Assembly (NCBI GenBank): GCA_001464035.1
Contig: LNEC01000006.1
Location: forward strand, 62,001-126,000
DNA from: Bradyrhizobiaceae bacterium Ga0074131
GTDB lineage: Bacteria; Pseudomonadota; Alphaproteobacteria; Rhizobiales; Xanthobacteraceae
DNA length: 64,000 bases
Direction: 5' to 3'
Shown here: positions 7,922-15,415 of the stretch, piece by piece
How the letters are laid out: each line of letters starts with the position of its first letter
Numbering within the stretch: the stretch's first letter is position 1
Made by a program: the position numbers and the translations under genes
Notes under the pieces: model-generated
Told to the model about the DNA's origin: nothing
Seen by the model: the letters and a program-made list of their open reading frames with translations, nothing else
Database searches by the model: none

Positions 7922-8837
7922 TGCTTTCCTCCGATTTCAGGATCTTGTTGTTTTGGTTCGACACCGGAAGCGGTTTTCGGTCCAGCCGATTGCTGAAGAT
8001 GTCGCCCTCGGCGCCCTCGAGCATGCTGCCGACTGCCAAACCGAGATCGATCATTCGCGGGGCAACCTCCTTGTGCAGCCGTTTCTCGTCATACATCGCG
8101 GACAACAGGCCGATCGTCACCACCACGAAGGTCTGATACTGCGGCGACCAGATCGGCACCGCGAGACCGTTGATATGCGGGCTCCACAGACCGCAGGCAA
8201 CGACATAGCCGTGCTCTCCGAGGAAACGCCGGTTGGCTTCGATACGCGGCCGCAACACCTTGGCGCCGGCCGGAATCTCGCGCTCCATTTCGGCCAGCAG
8301 CGCGTCGCCGACATCAGCATCGAGCGCCGCCGTATAGGCATGGCCTGCCGCCGTGCTCGCCATCGCAATGCGGCTGCCGGTGCTTTCGTGCAGCCCCAGC
8401 GCATTGGCCGCTCGCGCGAACTCAAGATAAACGAGGTGGAAGCGATCGGGAATGACGAAGCCGACGGTGCCGGGCAACTGTTCGGCGACATCCTGCAGCC
8501 GCAGCCGGATCAGGTTGCGAAGCTGCAGGCCCCGCATCATCGAAGTGCTCATCGCCACGGCGCTGGGGCCGATGCGGTATTTCTGGTCGCGCGGCAGATA
8601 GACCAGCTGGCCCATCCGCGTCAGGGTGTGGGTCAGGCGCGACACCGTCGATCGCGGCAGCCCGCAGCGATTGGATATCTCGAGATTGCCGAGTCGCGCC
8701 TCGTGGCCCTCGAAACAGCGCAACACGTCGAACGCGCGCGACACCACCTGGATGACGTCGCCCTCGCCCGCGAGATCGCTGGCGAGCATTCCCTGCTTAC
8801 TGAGCCGTTCCGAGCGTCTTCCCATGCGTTTTTCCAT
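7851..8837 (-). CDS. IclR-family transcriptional regulator
   Basis: A 328-residue regulator. The winged helix-turn-helix lies at about residues 28-90 (RLGNLEISNRCGLPRSTVSRL), followed by the IclR effector domain (IPDRFHLVYLEFARAANALGLHESTGSRIAMASTAAG region). ATG codons at 8837 and 8825 are both possible; an upstream TTG at 8873 is unlikely. The last 71 bases overlap the start of the carboxyltransferase gene, an unusual arrangement that would link their expression. Two overlapping palindromes sit at its promoter, and a related one lies before the TRAP binding-protein gene. It probably controls the carboxylase and transporter genes. Confidence 0.88.
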   Translation of the reverse strand: MEKRMGRRSERLSKQGMLASDLAGEGDVIQVVSRAFDVLRCFEGHEARLGNLEISNRCGLPRSTVSRLTHTLTRMGQLVYLPRDQKYRIGPSAVAMSTSMMRGLQLRNLIRLRLQDVAEQLPGTVGFVIPDRFHLVYLEFARAANALGLHESTGSRIAMASTAAGHAYTAALDADVGDALLAEMEREIPAGAKVLRPRIEANRRFLGEHGYVVACGLWSPHINGLAVPIWSPQYQTFVVVTIGLLSAMYDEKRLHKEVAPRMIDLGLAVGSMLEGAEGDIFSNRLDRKPLPVSNQNNKILKSEESNDLEAGTRRARPARSVRARDGRR

Positions 8838-8860
8838 TCCGTCAGGCGGAATAAAATTCC
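8837..8860. promoter_or_regulatory. Putative IclR operator, overlapping palindromes
   Basis: TTCCG-TCAGG-CGGAA (8837-8851) is a 15-base palindrome with perfect arms. It overlaps GGAAT-AAA-ATTCC (8848-8860), which also has perfect arms. Both lie at the 5' end of the IclR gene, between it and the divergent biotinyl carrier gene. The geometry fits IclR-family operators. Confidence 0.6.
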
Positions 8861-8953
8861 ACTTGCAGAACAAGCTACCCTAGGCAATCTGCGCCCACAA
8901 CAAAAAGCCGTTCGCAAGGGCATGTGTCCGTCAGACGGTCCCGGGAGAACGGA

Positions 8954-9175
8954 ATGCCAGACATCAAGATTGTGACCGAAGTGGCCGGACGCGTGTGCGC
9001 GCTTCCGGTTGAAATCGGCGGCAGCGTCGGCGACGGCGACGACGTTGCATTCGTCGAGGCCATGAAGATGGAAATTCCAGTTGCCTCACCTGCAGCGGGC
9101 AAACTTAAACTGATACTCGTCAACATTGACGAGGTGGTCGTCGAAGGCCAGGTGCTCGCGGTGATCGAGACGTAA
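8954..9175 (+). CDS. Stand-alone biotinyl/lipoyl carrier protein (short BCCP)
   Basis: A 73-residue protein consisting only of a biotinyl/lipoyl attachment domain. The modification site is FVEAMKMEIPV, with Lys38 as the expected biotinylated residue in the canonical AMKM motif. It would carry carboxybiotin between a biotin carboxylase and the carboxyltransferase encoded nearby. It is divergent from the IclR gene and reads toward the TRAP transporter genes. A free carrier of this size fits multi-subunit acyl-CoA or urea-type carboxylases. No biotin carboxylase gene is visible here. Confidence 0.9.
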   Translation: MPDIKIVTEVAGRVCALPVEIGGSVGDGDDVAFVEAMKMEIPVASPAAGKLKLILVNIDEVVVEGQVLAVIET

Positions 9176-9292
9176 GCGCGGTCGCGCTTTGATCCGATGG
9201 TTCCGCGACAATCCGTTAGCTGCCGCTGAAAAAACCGCTGGACGTTGCCATCGCTATCGGGCGATGACATGATCCGGCCAACAAAAAACATC

Positions 9293-9307
9293 TTTCGCAT
9301 AGCGAAA
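9293..9307. promoter_or_regulatory. Putative IclR operator before the TRAP transporter
   Basis: TTTCGCATAGCGAAA is a 15-base palindrome with perfect arms, 15 bases before the TAXI binding-protein start. It shares the TTyCG-N5-CGrAA layout with the palindrome at the IclR gene. Assignment to that regulator is inferred. Confidence 0.55.
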
Positions 9308-9322
9308 ATACTGGAGGAAAAC

Positions 9323-10489
9323 ATGATCCATCGCCTGATGGCGCTCGCGCCCGTCGCTTTCGCCGGCATCTCGATGCTGGCGTTGCCTGAGGCCCGAGCT
9401 CAGGACGTCAAGCTGCCGCCGACCATGACGTTCACGGCCTACGACACCGGCACCGCCGGTTTCAACATCGCGGTGGCCGTCGGCAAGATGATGAAGGACA
9501 AGTACGGCACCGATCTGCGGGTGCTGCCTGCGGGCAACGACGTGGCGCGCCTCTCTCCCTTGCGCGCCGGTCGGGCGATGTCATCGGCGATGGGATCCGG
9601 CAGCTATTTCGCGCAGGAAGGCGTGTTCGAATTCGGCGCCAAGGAATGGGGGCCCCAGGCCCTCCAGCTGGTGCTGTCGACGGTCGACTGCAATGGCGCT
9701 TCGCTGGGCGTGGCGAAAGACACCGGCGTCAAGGAGGTCAAGGACCTGAAGGGCAAGCGCGTCGGCTTCGTCGTCGGCTCGCCGGCGCTGAACCAGAACT
9801 CGCTGGCCATCCTGGCATTCGGCGGTCTCAAGCAGAGCGACGTCAAGTCCGTCGAGTTCTCGAGCTACGGCGCGATGTGGAAGGGCCTCATCAACAACGA
9901 CGTCGACGCCGCCTTCGCAACCACGATCACCGGCCCCGCCAAGGAAGCCGAGACCTCGCCGCGCGGCCTGGTCTGGCCGCCGCTGCCGCACAGCGACAAC
10001 GCCGGATGGCAAAGGGTGCAGAAGGTCGGATCGTTCTTCTTCCGCCACATGGCGACCTGCGGCGCCGGCATTCCCAAGGACAAGCCGATCGAAATGGGAA
10101 CCTATCCGTATCCGATCTTCGTCGTTTACGGCACCCAGCCCGCCGACCAGGTCTATGCCGTCACCAAGGCGATGATCGTGGGCTACGATATGTACAAGGA
10201 TGCCGCCGCCGGCGCGAGCGGGCTCGCCGCCGACAAGCAGACCAAGAAGTGGGTAATACCGGTTCATCCCGGCGCGGTGAAGGCGCTCAAGGAAGCAGGC
10301 CAGTGGAGCGACGACCAGGAGGCGCACAATAACGCGCTGTTCAAGCGACAGGCGGTTCTGGCGGCGGCCTGGGCCGACTTCAACAAGGCGAGCCCGCCTT
10401 CCGACGACAAGGAATTCCTCGCGGCCTGGACCAAGGCACGAGGCGCAGCGCTGCAGAAGGCCGGCATGCCGAACGGGTTTGAGGATTGA
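9323..10489 (+). CDS. TAXI-family TRAP transporter solute-binding protein
   Basis: A 388-residue periplasmic binding protein. The signal peptide MIHRLMALAPVAFAGISMLA ends near ARAQ (about residue 27). It is followed by the TAXI-type start with TFTAYDTGTAGFNIAVAVGKMM. The ATG has a CTGGAGG ribosome site; an upstream in-frame start was rejected because it buries the signal peptide. It pairs with the fused permease encoded 79 bases downstream. TAXI systems import organic acids and some amino acids with a sodium or proton gradient. The link to a biotin-dependent carboxylase suggests the ligand is the acid that is then activated and carboxylated, which is inference. Confidence 0.88.
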   Translation: MIHRLMALAPVAFAGISMLALPEARAQDVKLPPTMTFTAYDTGTAGFNIAVAVGKMMKDKYGTDLRVLPAGNDVARLSPLRAGRAMSSAMGSGSYFAQEGVFEFGAKEWGPQALQLVLSTVDCNGASLGVAKDTGVKEVKDLKGKRVGFVVGSPALNQNSLAILAFGGLKQSDVKSVEFSSYGAMWKGLINNDVDAAFATTITGPAKEAETSPRGLVWPPLPHSDNAGWQRVQKVGSFFFRHMATCGAGIPKDKPIEMGTYPYPIFVVYGTQPADQVYAVTKAMIVGYDMYKDAAAGASGLAADKQTKKWVIPVHPGAVKALKEAGQWSDDQEAHNNALFKRQAVLAAAWADFNKASPPSDDKEFLAAWTKARGAALQKAGMPNGFED

Positions 10490-10568
10490 TCCGTTCCGCT
10501 TCTCGTTCTCCTTCGCTCAACTTCAATGCCGGCGCGGCAACGCGCCGGCTCACTTGACGGGATAGTTC

Positions 10569-12641
10569 ATGGCTGCCTCAACCTCCGCCGTTTCTGAACG
10601 ACCGGCGAAACGGATCGAGTTCGCCGATCCGCATGGCAGCCTCGCCAATCTGCAGGAGGCCGAAGTCTCGCGGGCGCGGACCCTGCGGGGCGGCTGGCGC
10701 TGGGCGCTGATCGTCGCCACCGCAGCGACGATCCTGTTGTGCATCAACCAGCAATTCGCGCTGCGGTTCTTCGTCGGCTACACCCAGCTCAACACCGAAT
10801 ATTTCTACCTGCTGATCGCGCTGATGCTGCCATTCACCTTCCTGATCTTTCCGGGGTCGGCACGCTCGCCGCTTGAGCGCGTCCCCTGGTACGACGTCCT
10901 GCTGTTCGTCGTGACCTTTGCCGCCGCCATCGTGCTGATGAACAGCGTCCGCAAGGCCGCCGAGGCTGGTTGGGAATTCGGCGGCGCGCCGATGCCGGTA
11001 ATCGTCGCCGGCCTGGTGATGTGGGCCGTGCTGATGGAAGCGCTGCGCCGCACCGGCGGCTGGAGCCTGCTGCTCAGCGTGCTTCCCTTCACCGTTTACC
11101 CGCTGTTCGCCGACGAAAAATGGCTCGGCCCTTTCCGCGGCACCCAGTCGACCCTCGAACAGGCAACTTCGTATCATGTGCTGTCGGGCGAGAGCCTGCT
11201 CGGCATTCCGATCCAGGCCTTCGCCGACACCGTGATCGGCTTTCTGGTGTTCGGCACCGCGCTGATGATGACCGGCGCCGGCAAGTTCTTCATCAATCTT
11301 TCGTTCGCGATGTGCGGTACGTTCCGCGGCGGCGCGGCAAAAGTATGCATCTTCGCCAGCGGCCTGCTCGGCATGATGTCCGGCTCGATCATTTCCAACG
11401 TGCTGACTGCCGGCACCATGACCATCCCTGTCATGAAAAAGAGCGGCTTCCGCGCCTCCTATGCCGCCGCGATCGAGGCCTGCGCGTCGACCGGCGCCGT
11501 GCTGGCGCCCCCGGTGATGGGCGCGACCGCATTCGTGATCGCGCAATTCCTCAACGTCAGTTACGCCGAAGTCGCGCTGGCCGCGATCATTCCCGCGGCG
11601 CTGTTCTATATCGGCCTGTTCATGCAGGTGGACTCCTACGCCGCCCGGCACGGCCTCGAGGGCATTCCGCGGTCCGAGTTGCCGAGATTGATCGATACGA
11701 TCAAGGACGGCTGGTACTACGTTTTCGTCATCGCGCTGCTGGTCGTCATGCTGCTGTATTTCAAGCGCGAGAGCCACGCGCCGTTCTTCGCCACCGCCCT
11801 GCTGCTGGTGCTGAACCAGCTGTTCTCCAAGGAGACCCGCTGGACCCCGACGACGATCAACAAGTTTCTCGAGGTCAACGGCCGTACCTTCGTCGAACTG
11901 GTCGGTATCCTCGCCGGCTGCGGCCTGCTGATCGGCGCATTCTCGATGACCGGGGTGGTCTCCAGCCTCGCCAACGACCTGTTGCGCATCGCCGGCGACA
12001 ACGCCTTCCTGCTGCTCGTGATGTGCGCGTTCACCAGCCTCGTACTCGGCCTCGGGCTGACGACGACCGCCTGCTACATCTTCCTCGCCATCCTGGTGGC
12101 GCCGGCGCTGGAAAAGCTCGGTCTCAACAAGATGGCGGTGCACATGTTCATTTTCTACTGGGGCATGCTGTCGTCGATCACGCCACCTGTCGCGATCGCC
12201 TCGTTCGCGGCGGCGGGCATAGCCGGCTCGCCGGCAATGCGAACGGGCTGGGAATCGATGTGGGTCGGCAGCATCATCTATTTCATTCCCTTCTTCTTTG
12301 TGCTGAACCCGGCACTGGTGCTGCAGGGCGCCAGCCCCTATTTTGAAGGGCTCGGCCTGATGGCGCTGGCCGCGTTCGGCACCCTGTTCATCTGCGGCGG
12401 CATCCAGGGCTATCAGGCCTTCGTCGGCGATCTTCGTCGCGCCGGGATGATGGAATGGCCGCTGCGGGTGTTGCTCGTGATCGGCGGTTTTGTCACCGCG
12501 ACGCCGGGCGGCGGCATCAACCCGCTCTCGCAAATCCAGATCACGAGCCTCGGGTTGGCGATCCTGATCCCGACGGTGCTGGTGGCGGTGCTGCTGATGC
12601 GCCGGCAGCCTCTCGCACCGAGCCGGTTGCGCGCGCGCTGA
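10569..12641 (+). CDS. TRAP transporter permease, fused small and large subunits
   Basis: A 690-residue polytopic inner-membrane protein. A cytosolic N-terminus of about 45 residues is followed by four or so helices of the small (DctQ-like) part. The large DctM-like part begins around residue 190, with GTALMMTGAGKFFINLSFAM and the conserved SGSIISNVLTAGTMTIP segment. It ends with further helices near residues 610-680. Such 4TM/12TM fusions are the usual partners of TAXI binding proteins. It is in one operon with the binding-protein gene, and a hairpin follows its stop. Confidence 0.9.
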   Translation: MAASTSAVSERPAKRIEFADPHGSLANLQEAEVSRARTLRGGWRWALIVATAATILLCINQQFALRFFVGYTQLNTEYFYLLIALMLPFTFLIFPGSARSPLERVPWYDVLLFVVTFAAAIVLMNSVRKAAEAGWEFGGAPMPVIVAGLVMWAVLMEALRRTGGWSLLLSVLPFTVYPLFADEKWLGPFRGTQSTLEQATSYHVLSGESLLGIPIQAFADTVIGFLVFGTALMMTGAGKFFINLSFAMCGTFRGGAAKVCIFASGLLGMMSGSIISNVLTAGTMTIPVMKKSGFRASYAAAIEACASTGAVLAPPVMGATAFVIAQFLNVSYAEVALAAIIPAALFYIGLFMQVDSYAARHGLEGIPRSELPRLIDTIKDGWYYVFVIALLVVMLLYFKRESHAPFFATALLLVLNQLFSKETRWTPTTINKFLEVNGRTFVELVGILAGCGLLIGAFSMTGVVSSLANDLLRIAGDNAFLLLVMCAFTSLVLGLGLTTTACYIFLAILVAPALEKLGLNKMAVHMFIFYWGMLSSITPPVAIASFAAAGIAGSPAMRTGWESMWVGSIIYFIPFFFVLNPALVLQGASPYFEGLGLMALAAFGTLFICGGIQGYQAFVGDLRRAGMMEWPLRVLLVIGGFVTATPGGGINPLSQIQITSLGLAILIPTVLVAVLLMRRQPLAPSRLRAR

Positions 12642-12656
12642 TTGCGCGGCAAGACT

Positions 12657-12687
12657 GGAGGCGATGAAACAGCCGCCTCCTGCCTTT
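12657..12687 (+). terminator. Possible rho-independent terminator after the TRAP genes
   Basis: A 7-base perfect stem GGAGGCG/CGCCTCC with a 10-base loop begins 16 bases after the permease stop and is followed by a weak T-rich stretch (TGCCTTT). It is probably the end of the transporter operon, although the T-run is poor. Confidence 0.4.
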
Positions 12688-12877
12688 GGCGCCGCGCCTA
12701 CTTCGTGGGCTGGCCGATGTCTCCGCCGCCGCCCACGAGATAAGCCTGCCGGATTTCGAACGCTTCCGCACGCAGCATCCGAGGGTCGGCGAATGGACCA
12801 TGCGCAACCTCGCGCGACTGCTGGCCGACCGCCTGATCGTCGCCGATACCAGGGTGGATCTGCTGACGGCTAACTGA
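12686..12877 (+). pseudogene. Remnant of a cyclic-nucleotide-binding domain protein (C-terminal end only)
   Basis: Sixty-three codons, of which the last 45 resemble the final helix of a cNMP-binding domain: ISLPDFERFRTQHPRVGEWT followed by RNLARLLADRL. In complete proteins this follows a beta-roll of about 100 residues, as in regulators or glutaminase/SulP fusions. Here the preceding sequence is the TRAP terminator region and has no beta-roll. There is no credible start codon or ribosome site. I read it as a decayed gene end. It overlaps the end of the convergent CMD gene by 8 bases. Confidence 0.55.
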
Positions 12878-13397
12878 CCACTTCCGACACCGGCTGCAGA
12901 TCGATAGCAAACGTTTCCAGGAACTTCGACGTCATGATGTAGAAGCCGACCGAGAGCTGCAGTTCGACCAGCGCTGCCGGCGTCAGTTTTGCGGCGATCG
13001 CCTTGAAGGTCGCATCGGTAGGCTTGTGCATCCTGACGATCTCATCGGTAAAGGCGAGCGCGGCGCGTTGCACGTCGTTGAAACAGGTGGCGGATTGCCA
13101 GTCTTCCAGCGCTTCGTTCTGCTCGTCGGTCACTCCCACATTCCTGCCGATGCGCTTGTGGGCGACGATTTCATAGGGCGCTTCGCACAGGATTCCGGTG
13201 CGCGTGATCGCGAGTTCGCGCACCACCGGATCGAGCTCACCCTTGTGCCGGATCGCGCCGCCGAGCCGGCAATACTGTTCGAAATAGCTCGGCGAGTGCG
13301 CCATCATCCGGAAAATATTCGCGTTGCGGTTCTTGCCGAGAATTTCCCTGGTCCGCTCGTTCGATTTCGTGGTGTCGCAATAGTCGATGCGGGCCAT
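12870..13397 (-). CDS. Carboxymuconolactone decarboxylase (CMD) family protein
   Basis: A 175-residue alpha-helical AhpD-fold protein. The core RTGILCEAPYEIVAHKRIG corresponds to the CMD signature in which the redox CxxC pair is absent, as in many non-peroxidase members. It begins MARIDYCDTTK, with a GGGTGG site upstream. Family members include decarboxylases of aromatic breakdown products and proteins of unknown role, so the reaction cannot be assigned. It stands alone: its 3' end meets the pseudogene remnant, and a 357-base gap lies upstream. Confidence 0.78.
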   Translation of the reverse strand: MARIDYCDTTKSNERTREILGKNRNANIFRMMAHSPSYFEQYCRLGGAIRHKGELDPVVRELAITRTGILCEAPYEIVAHKRIGRNVGVTDEQNEALEDWQSATCFNDVQRAALAFTDEIVRMHKPTDATFKAIAAKLTPAALVELQLSVGFYIMTSKFLETFAIDLQPVSEVVS

Positions 13398-13754
13398 GGT
13401 CCACCCTGGTGGTTTCGATTTTTTTTCAGGCTGCCCGATCGAGGGCAACTTTCGTCGACACTACCCGCCGTTTGAGGCGGTAGCAACAGTCTGTGCCGTC
13501 TCGCAAATCTGCGGCACTGCCAAATCCGTGCCAGGCCGACCACCGATTTTCATCAGCCATCCCGTTTGCAAATCCGGTCACGTTCGAGTCAAAAAGCCGC
13601 CGCATTACTGGACGACCTTGGCGCCGTCGATATTCGCTGAGTGGGGACTCAATCTGAAGCGAATACTCGCCGTGGGGTGTTCCGAGTAAGAAATATCTCA
13701 ACCGTCGAGCCTTCGCGGATAGCGATGACTCGCGCCCGGGTCCAGGAGACAGGC
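13398..13754. other. Intergenic stretch without a recognisable gene
   Basis: No reading frame here resembles a protein. There is a hairpin at 13461-13483 (CTACC-GCC arms around GTTTGA, one bulged base) and a T8 tract near 13420. The final bases contain an AGGAG ribosome site for the small membrane protein that follows. Confidence 0.5.
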
Positions 13755-13856
13755 ATGAAGGAAGCCACCAAAAGGGCGGCCTCGGAAGCGCTTGCGCAAA
13801 TGATGGCGGTGACGGCCATGCTGGTCATCGCCAGTTTTATCTTTTACTGGCGGTGA
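13755..13856 (+). CDS. Putative 33-residue single-pass membrane peptide
   Basis: A short frame with a good AGGAG site 8 bases before the ATG. A charged, helical N-terminus (MKEATKRAASEALAQ) is followed by one hydrophobic segment (MMAVTAMLVIASFIFYW) that ends the protein. The pattern of ribosome site, amphipathic head and one transmembrane helix supports a real small gene. I do not recognise a family, and no operon partner is evident. Confidence 0.45.
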   Translation: MKEATKRAASEALAQMMAVTAMLVIASFIFYWR

Positions 13857-13908
13857 TGGCCGTGTCGCCGGTGGTTCTTGCCCTGCCCTGGAGGGCAAGT
13901 AACTCGGC

Positions 13909-14268
13909 TCACTTCACCTTCTCGAAATACGGCACCAGCCGCCCGGCGAACGGCGCGAAATGCGCCGTGACCTTGTCGCCGATGGCAAGCTCATGGTCGC
14001 CATGGGCCATCATGCGAAAGCCCTCTATGGTATCGACCAGCACGAGGTTGTAGGGCACATGCGCTCGGGTCTCCGGCGTGGCGGCGCGGCACACCAGTGA
14101 GGTCGCGTACACCGTCCCCTGCCCGCTGGCGCGCTTCTCTACCAGATCCGGCGCGCCGCAGGCGACGCAGAAGCTGCGGCGGAAATACTGCAAGGTCCCG
14201 CAGGCGGCGCAGGATTGATAGACGATCGCTTCGGTGCCCGTGGTCCAGTCGGCGGGTTTCTCGCTCAT
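13909..14268 (-). CDS. DUF35 / OB-fold Zn-ribbon acyl-CoA-associated protein
   Basis: A 119-residue protein. The N-terminal zinc ribbon has two Cys pairs (CAACG and CVACG), followed by an OB-fold (GQGTVYATSLV ... PYNLVLVDTIEGFRMMA). This is the DUF35 family, whose members bind thiolase-like proteins or present acyl-CoA substrates. Its ATG overlaps the stop of the thiolase-like gene by four bases (ATGA), so a 1:1 complex is likely. In steroid-degrading actinobacteria DUF35 partners of Ltp2 form aldolases; a similar role here is inference supported by the Cys-less partner. Confidence 0.88.
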   Translation of the reverse strand: MSEKPADWTTGTEAIVYQSCAACGTLQYFRRSFCVACGAPDLVEKRASGQGTVYATSLVCRAATPETRAHVPYNLVLVDTIEGFRMMAHGDHELAIGDKVTAHFAPFAGRLVPYFEKVK

Positions 14269-15401
14269 CGCACACGCTCCAGGAACATGCTGACATGCGA
14301 CGACAGCACGCCGCCGTCGCCGTGCAGCAGCGCGACCGAGGCGTCGCGCACCTGGCGCGCTCCCGCCCGTCCCGTCATCTGCAGGTGGGTTTCGACCAGA
14401 TGCGCCATCGCGCCGCCGACACCGCAATGGCCGTAACTCAGGAGACCGCCATGGGTGTTGAGCGGCATCGCGCCGTCGCGCCCGAAATGTCCTGATCGTA
14501 CCCGCGCCGCCGCTTCGCCGCGCCCGGCGAGCCCGAGGTCCTCCAGCAGCATCGCCAGCGTGATGGTAAAGCTGTCATAGACCGCGGCATAGCGCACGTC
14601 GGATATCGCGACACCGGAGGCCTGCTTTGCGCGCGCGATCGATATCTCCGCGCCGAGTTCGCTCAAGGCAGGAGCCGCGGTGACGTGCTGATGGGTATGC
14701 GCCTGGGCGCAGCCCCGCACCCGCACGCCAGCCGCCCCGGTGCGCTCGCGACTGATCACGAACGCCGCACCGCCGTCGGACACCGGACAGCAATCCAGAA
14801 GTTTCAAGGGCATCGCCACCGGCTTCGAGGCCATCACGTCGGCGACGGTGATGGCGTCGTGGAATTGCGCGCCCGGATGGGTCAGCGCGTGCGTTCGCAT
14901 CAGCACCGCAAATTCGGCGAGGTCTTCCTGCGTCACGCTATATTCGTGCATGTAGCGCGAGGCGACGAGGCCGTAATAGGCCGGGATGGTTGGCCCCAGC
15001 GGCACCTCGTAGTCGGGATGGCCGACCTGCGCCAGCGCCAGGATCGAGGCGTCGCGGCTCTGCCCGGTCAACCGGTTCTCACCCGACACGACCAGCACAT
15101 GCCTGACAATCCCGGCCTCGACCAGATGATGCGCCAGCATGGTCATGGCCAACCCCGTGGCGCCGCCGACCTGCACGGCGTGAGCATAGGCCGGCTTGAT
15201 GCCGAAATGCTCGGCGAACACGGTCGCCAGCATGATGTGCGGCGAAACCGTCGAATAGCCGCAGAGCACGCCGTCGATCTCGCCGCGCTTCAGCCCGGCG
15301 TCCGATATCGCCAGCTGCGCCGCCTGGCTCATCAGGTCGAGTGAGGACGAGCCGTCGTGTTTGCCGTATGCCGTGAGGCCAACGCCGGTAATGAAGCTCA
15401 T
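14265..15401 (-). CDS. SCP2/Ltp2-type thiolase-like protein lacking the nucleophilic Cys
   Basis: A 378-residue thiolase-fold protein. The segment that carries the nucleophile in true thiolases (V-E-N-A-C-A-T-G) reads VQVGGATG, so Gly80 replaces Cys. Near the C-terminus the usual GHPxGATG is GHCGVGGA. Condensation or thiolysis through a Cys-acyl intermediate is therefore unlikely. Homologues without this Cys include Ltp2-type retro-aldolases that act with a DUF35 partner, and the DUF35 gene overlaps this one. The upstream genes encode an acyl-CoA dehydrogenase and a CoA transferase, which together suggest activation, oxidation and carbon-carbon cleavage of a branched or cyclic acyl-CoA. Confidence 0.85.
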   Translation of the reverse strand: MSFITGVGLTAYGKHDGSSSLDLMSQAAQLAISDAGLKRGEIDGVLCGYSTVSPHIMLATVFAEHFGIKPAYAHAVQVGGATGLAMTMLAHHLVEAGIVRHVLVVSGENRLTGQSRDASILALAQVGHPDYEVPLGPTIPAYYGLVASRYMHEYSVTQEDLAEFAVLMRTHALTHPGAQFHDAITVADVMASKPVAMPLKLLDCCPVSDGGAAFVISRERTGAAGVRVRGCAQAHTHQHVTAAPALSELGAEISIARAKQASGVAISDVRYAAVYDSFTITLAMLLEDLGLAGRGEAAARVRSGHFGRDGAMPLNTHGGLLSYGHCGVGGAMAHLVETHLQMTGRAGARQVRDASVALLHGDGGVLSSHVSMFLERVR

Positions 15402-15415
15402 GTCAGCCCTTCATC

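Noticed and set aside
10578-12533. 651-codon minus-strand frame opposite the TRAP permease
   Set aside because: Its composition (His, Gln, Arg, Asp) is that of an antisense shadow; the plus strand has clear membrane helices and TRAP motifs.
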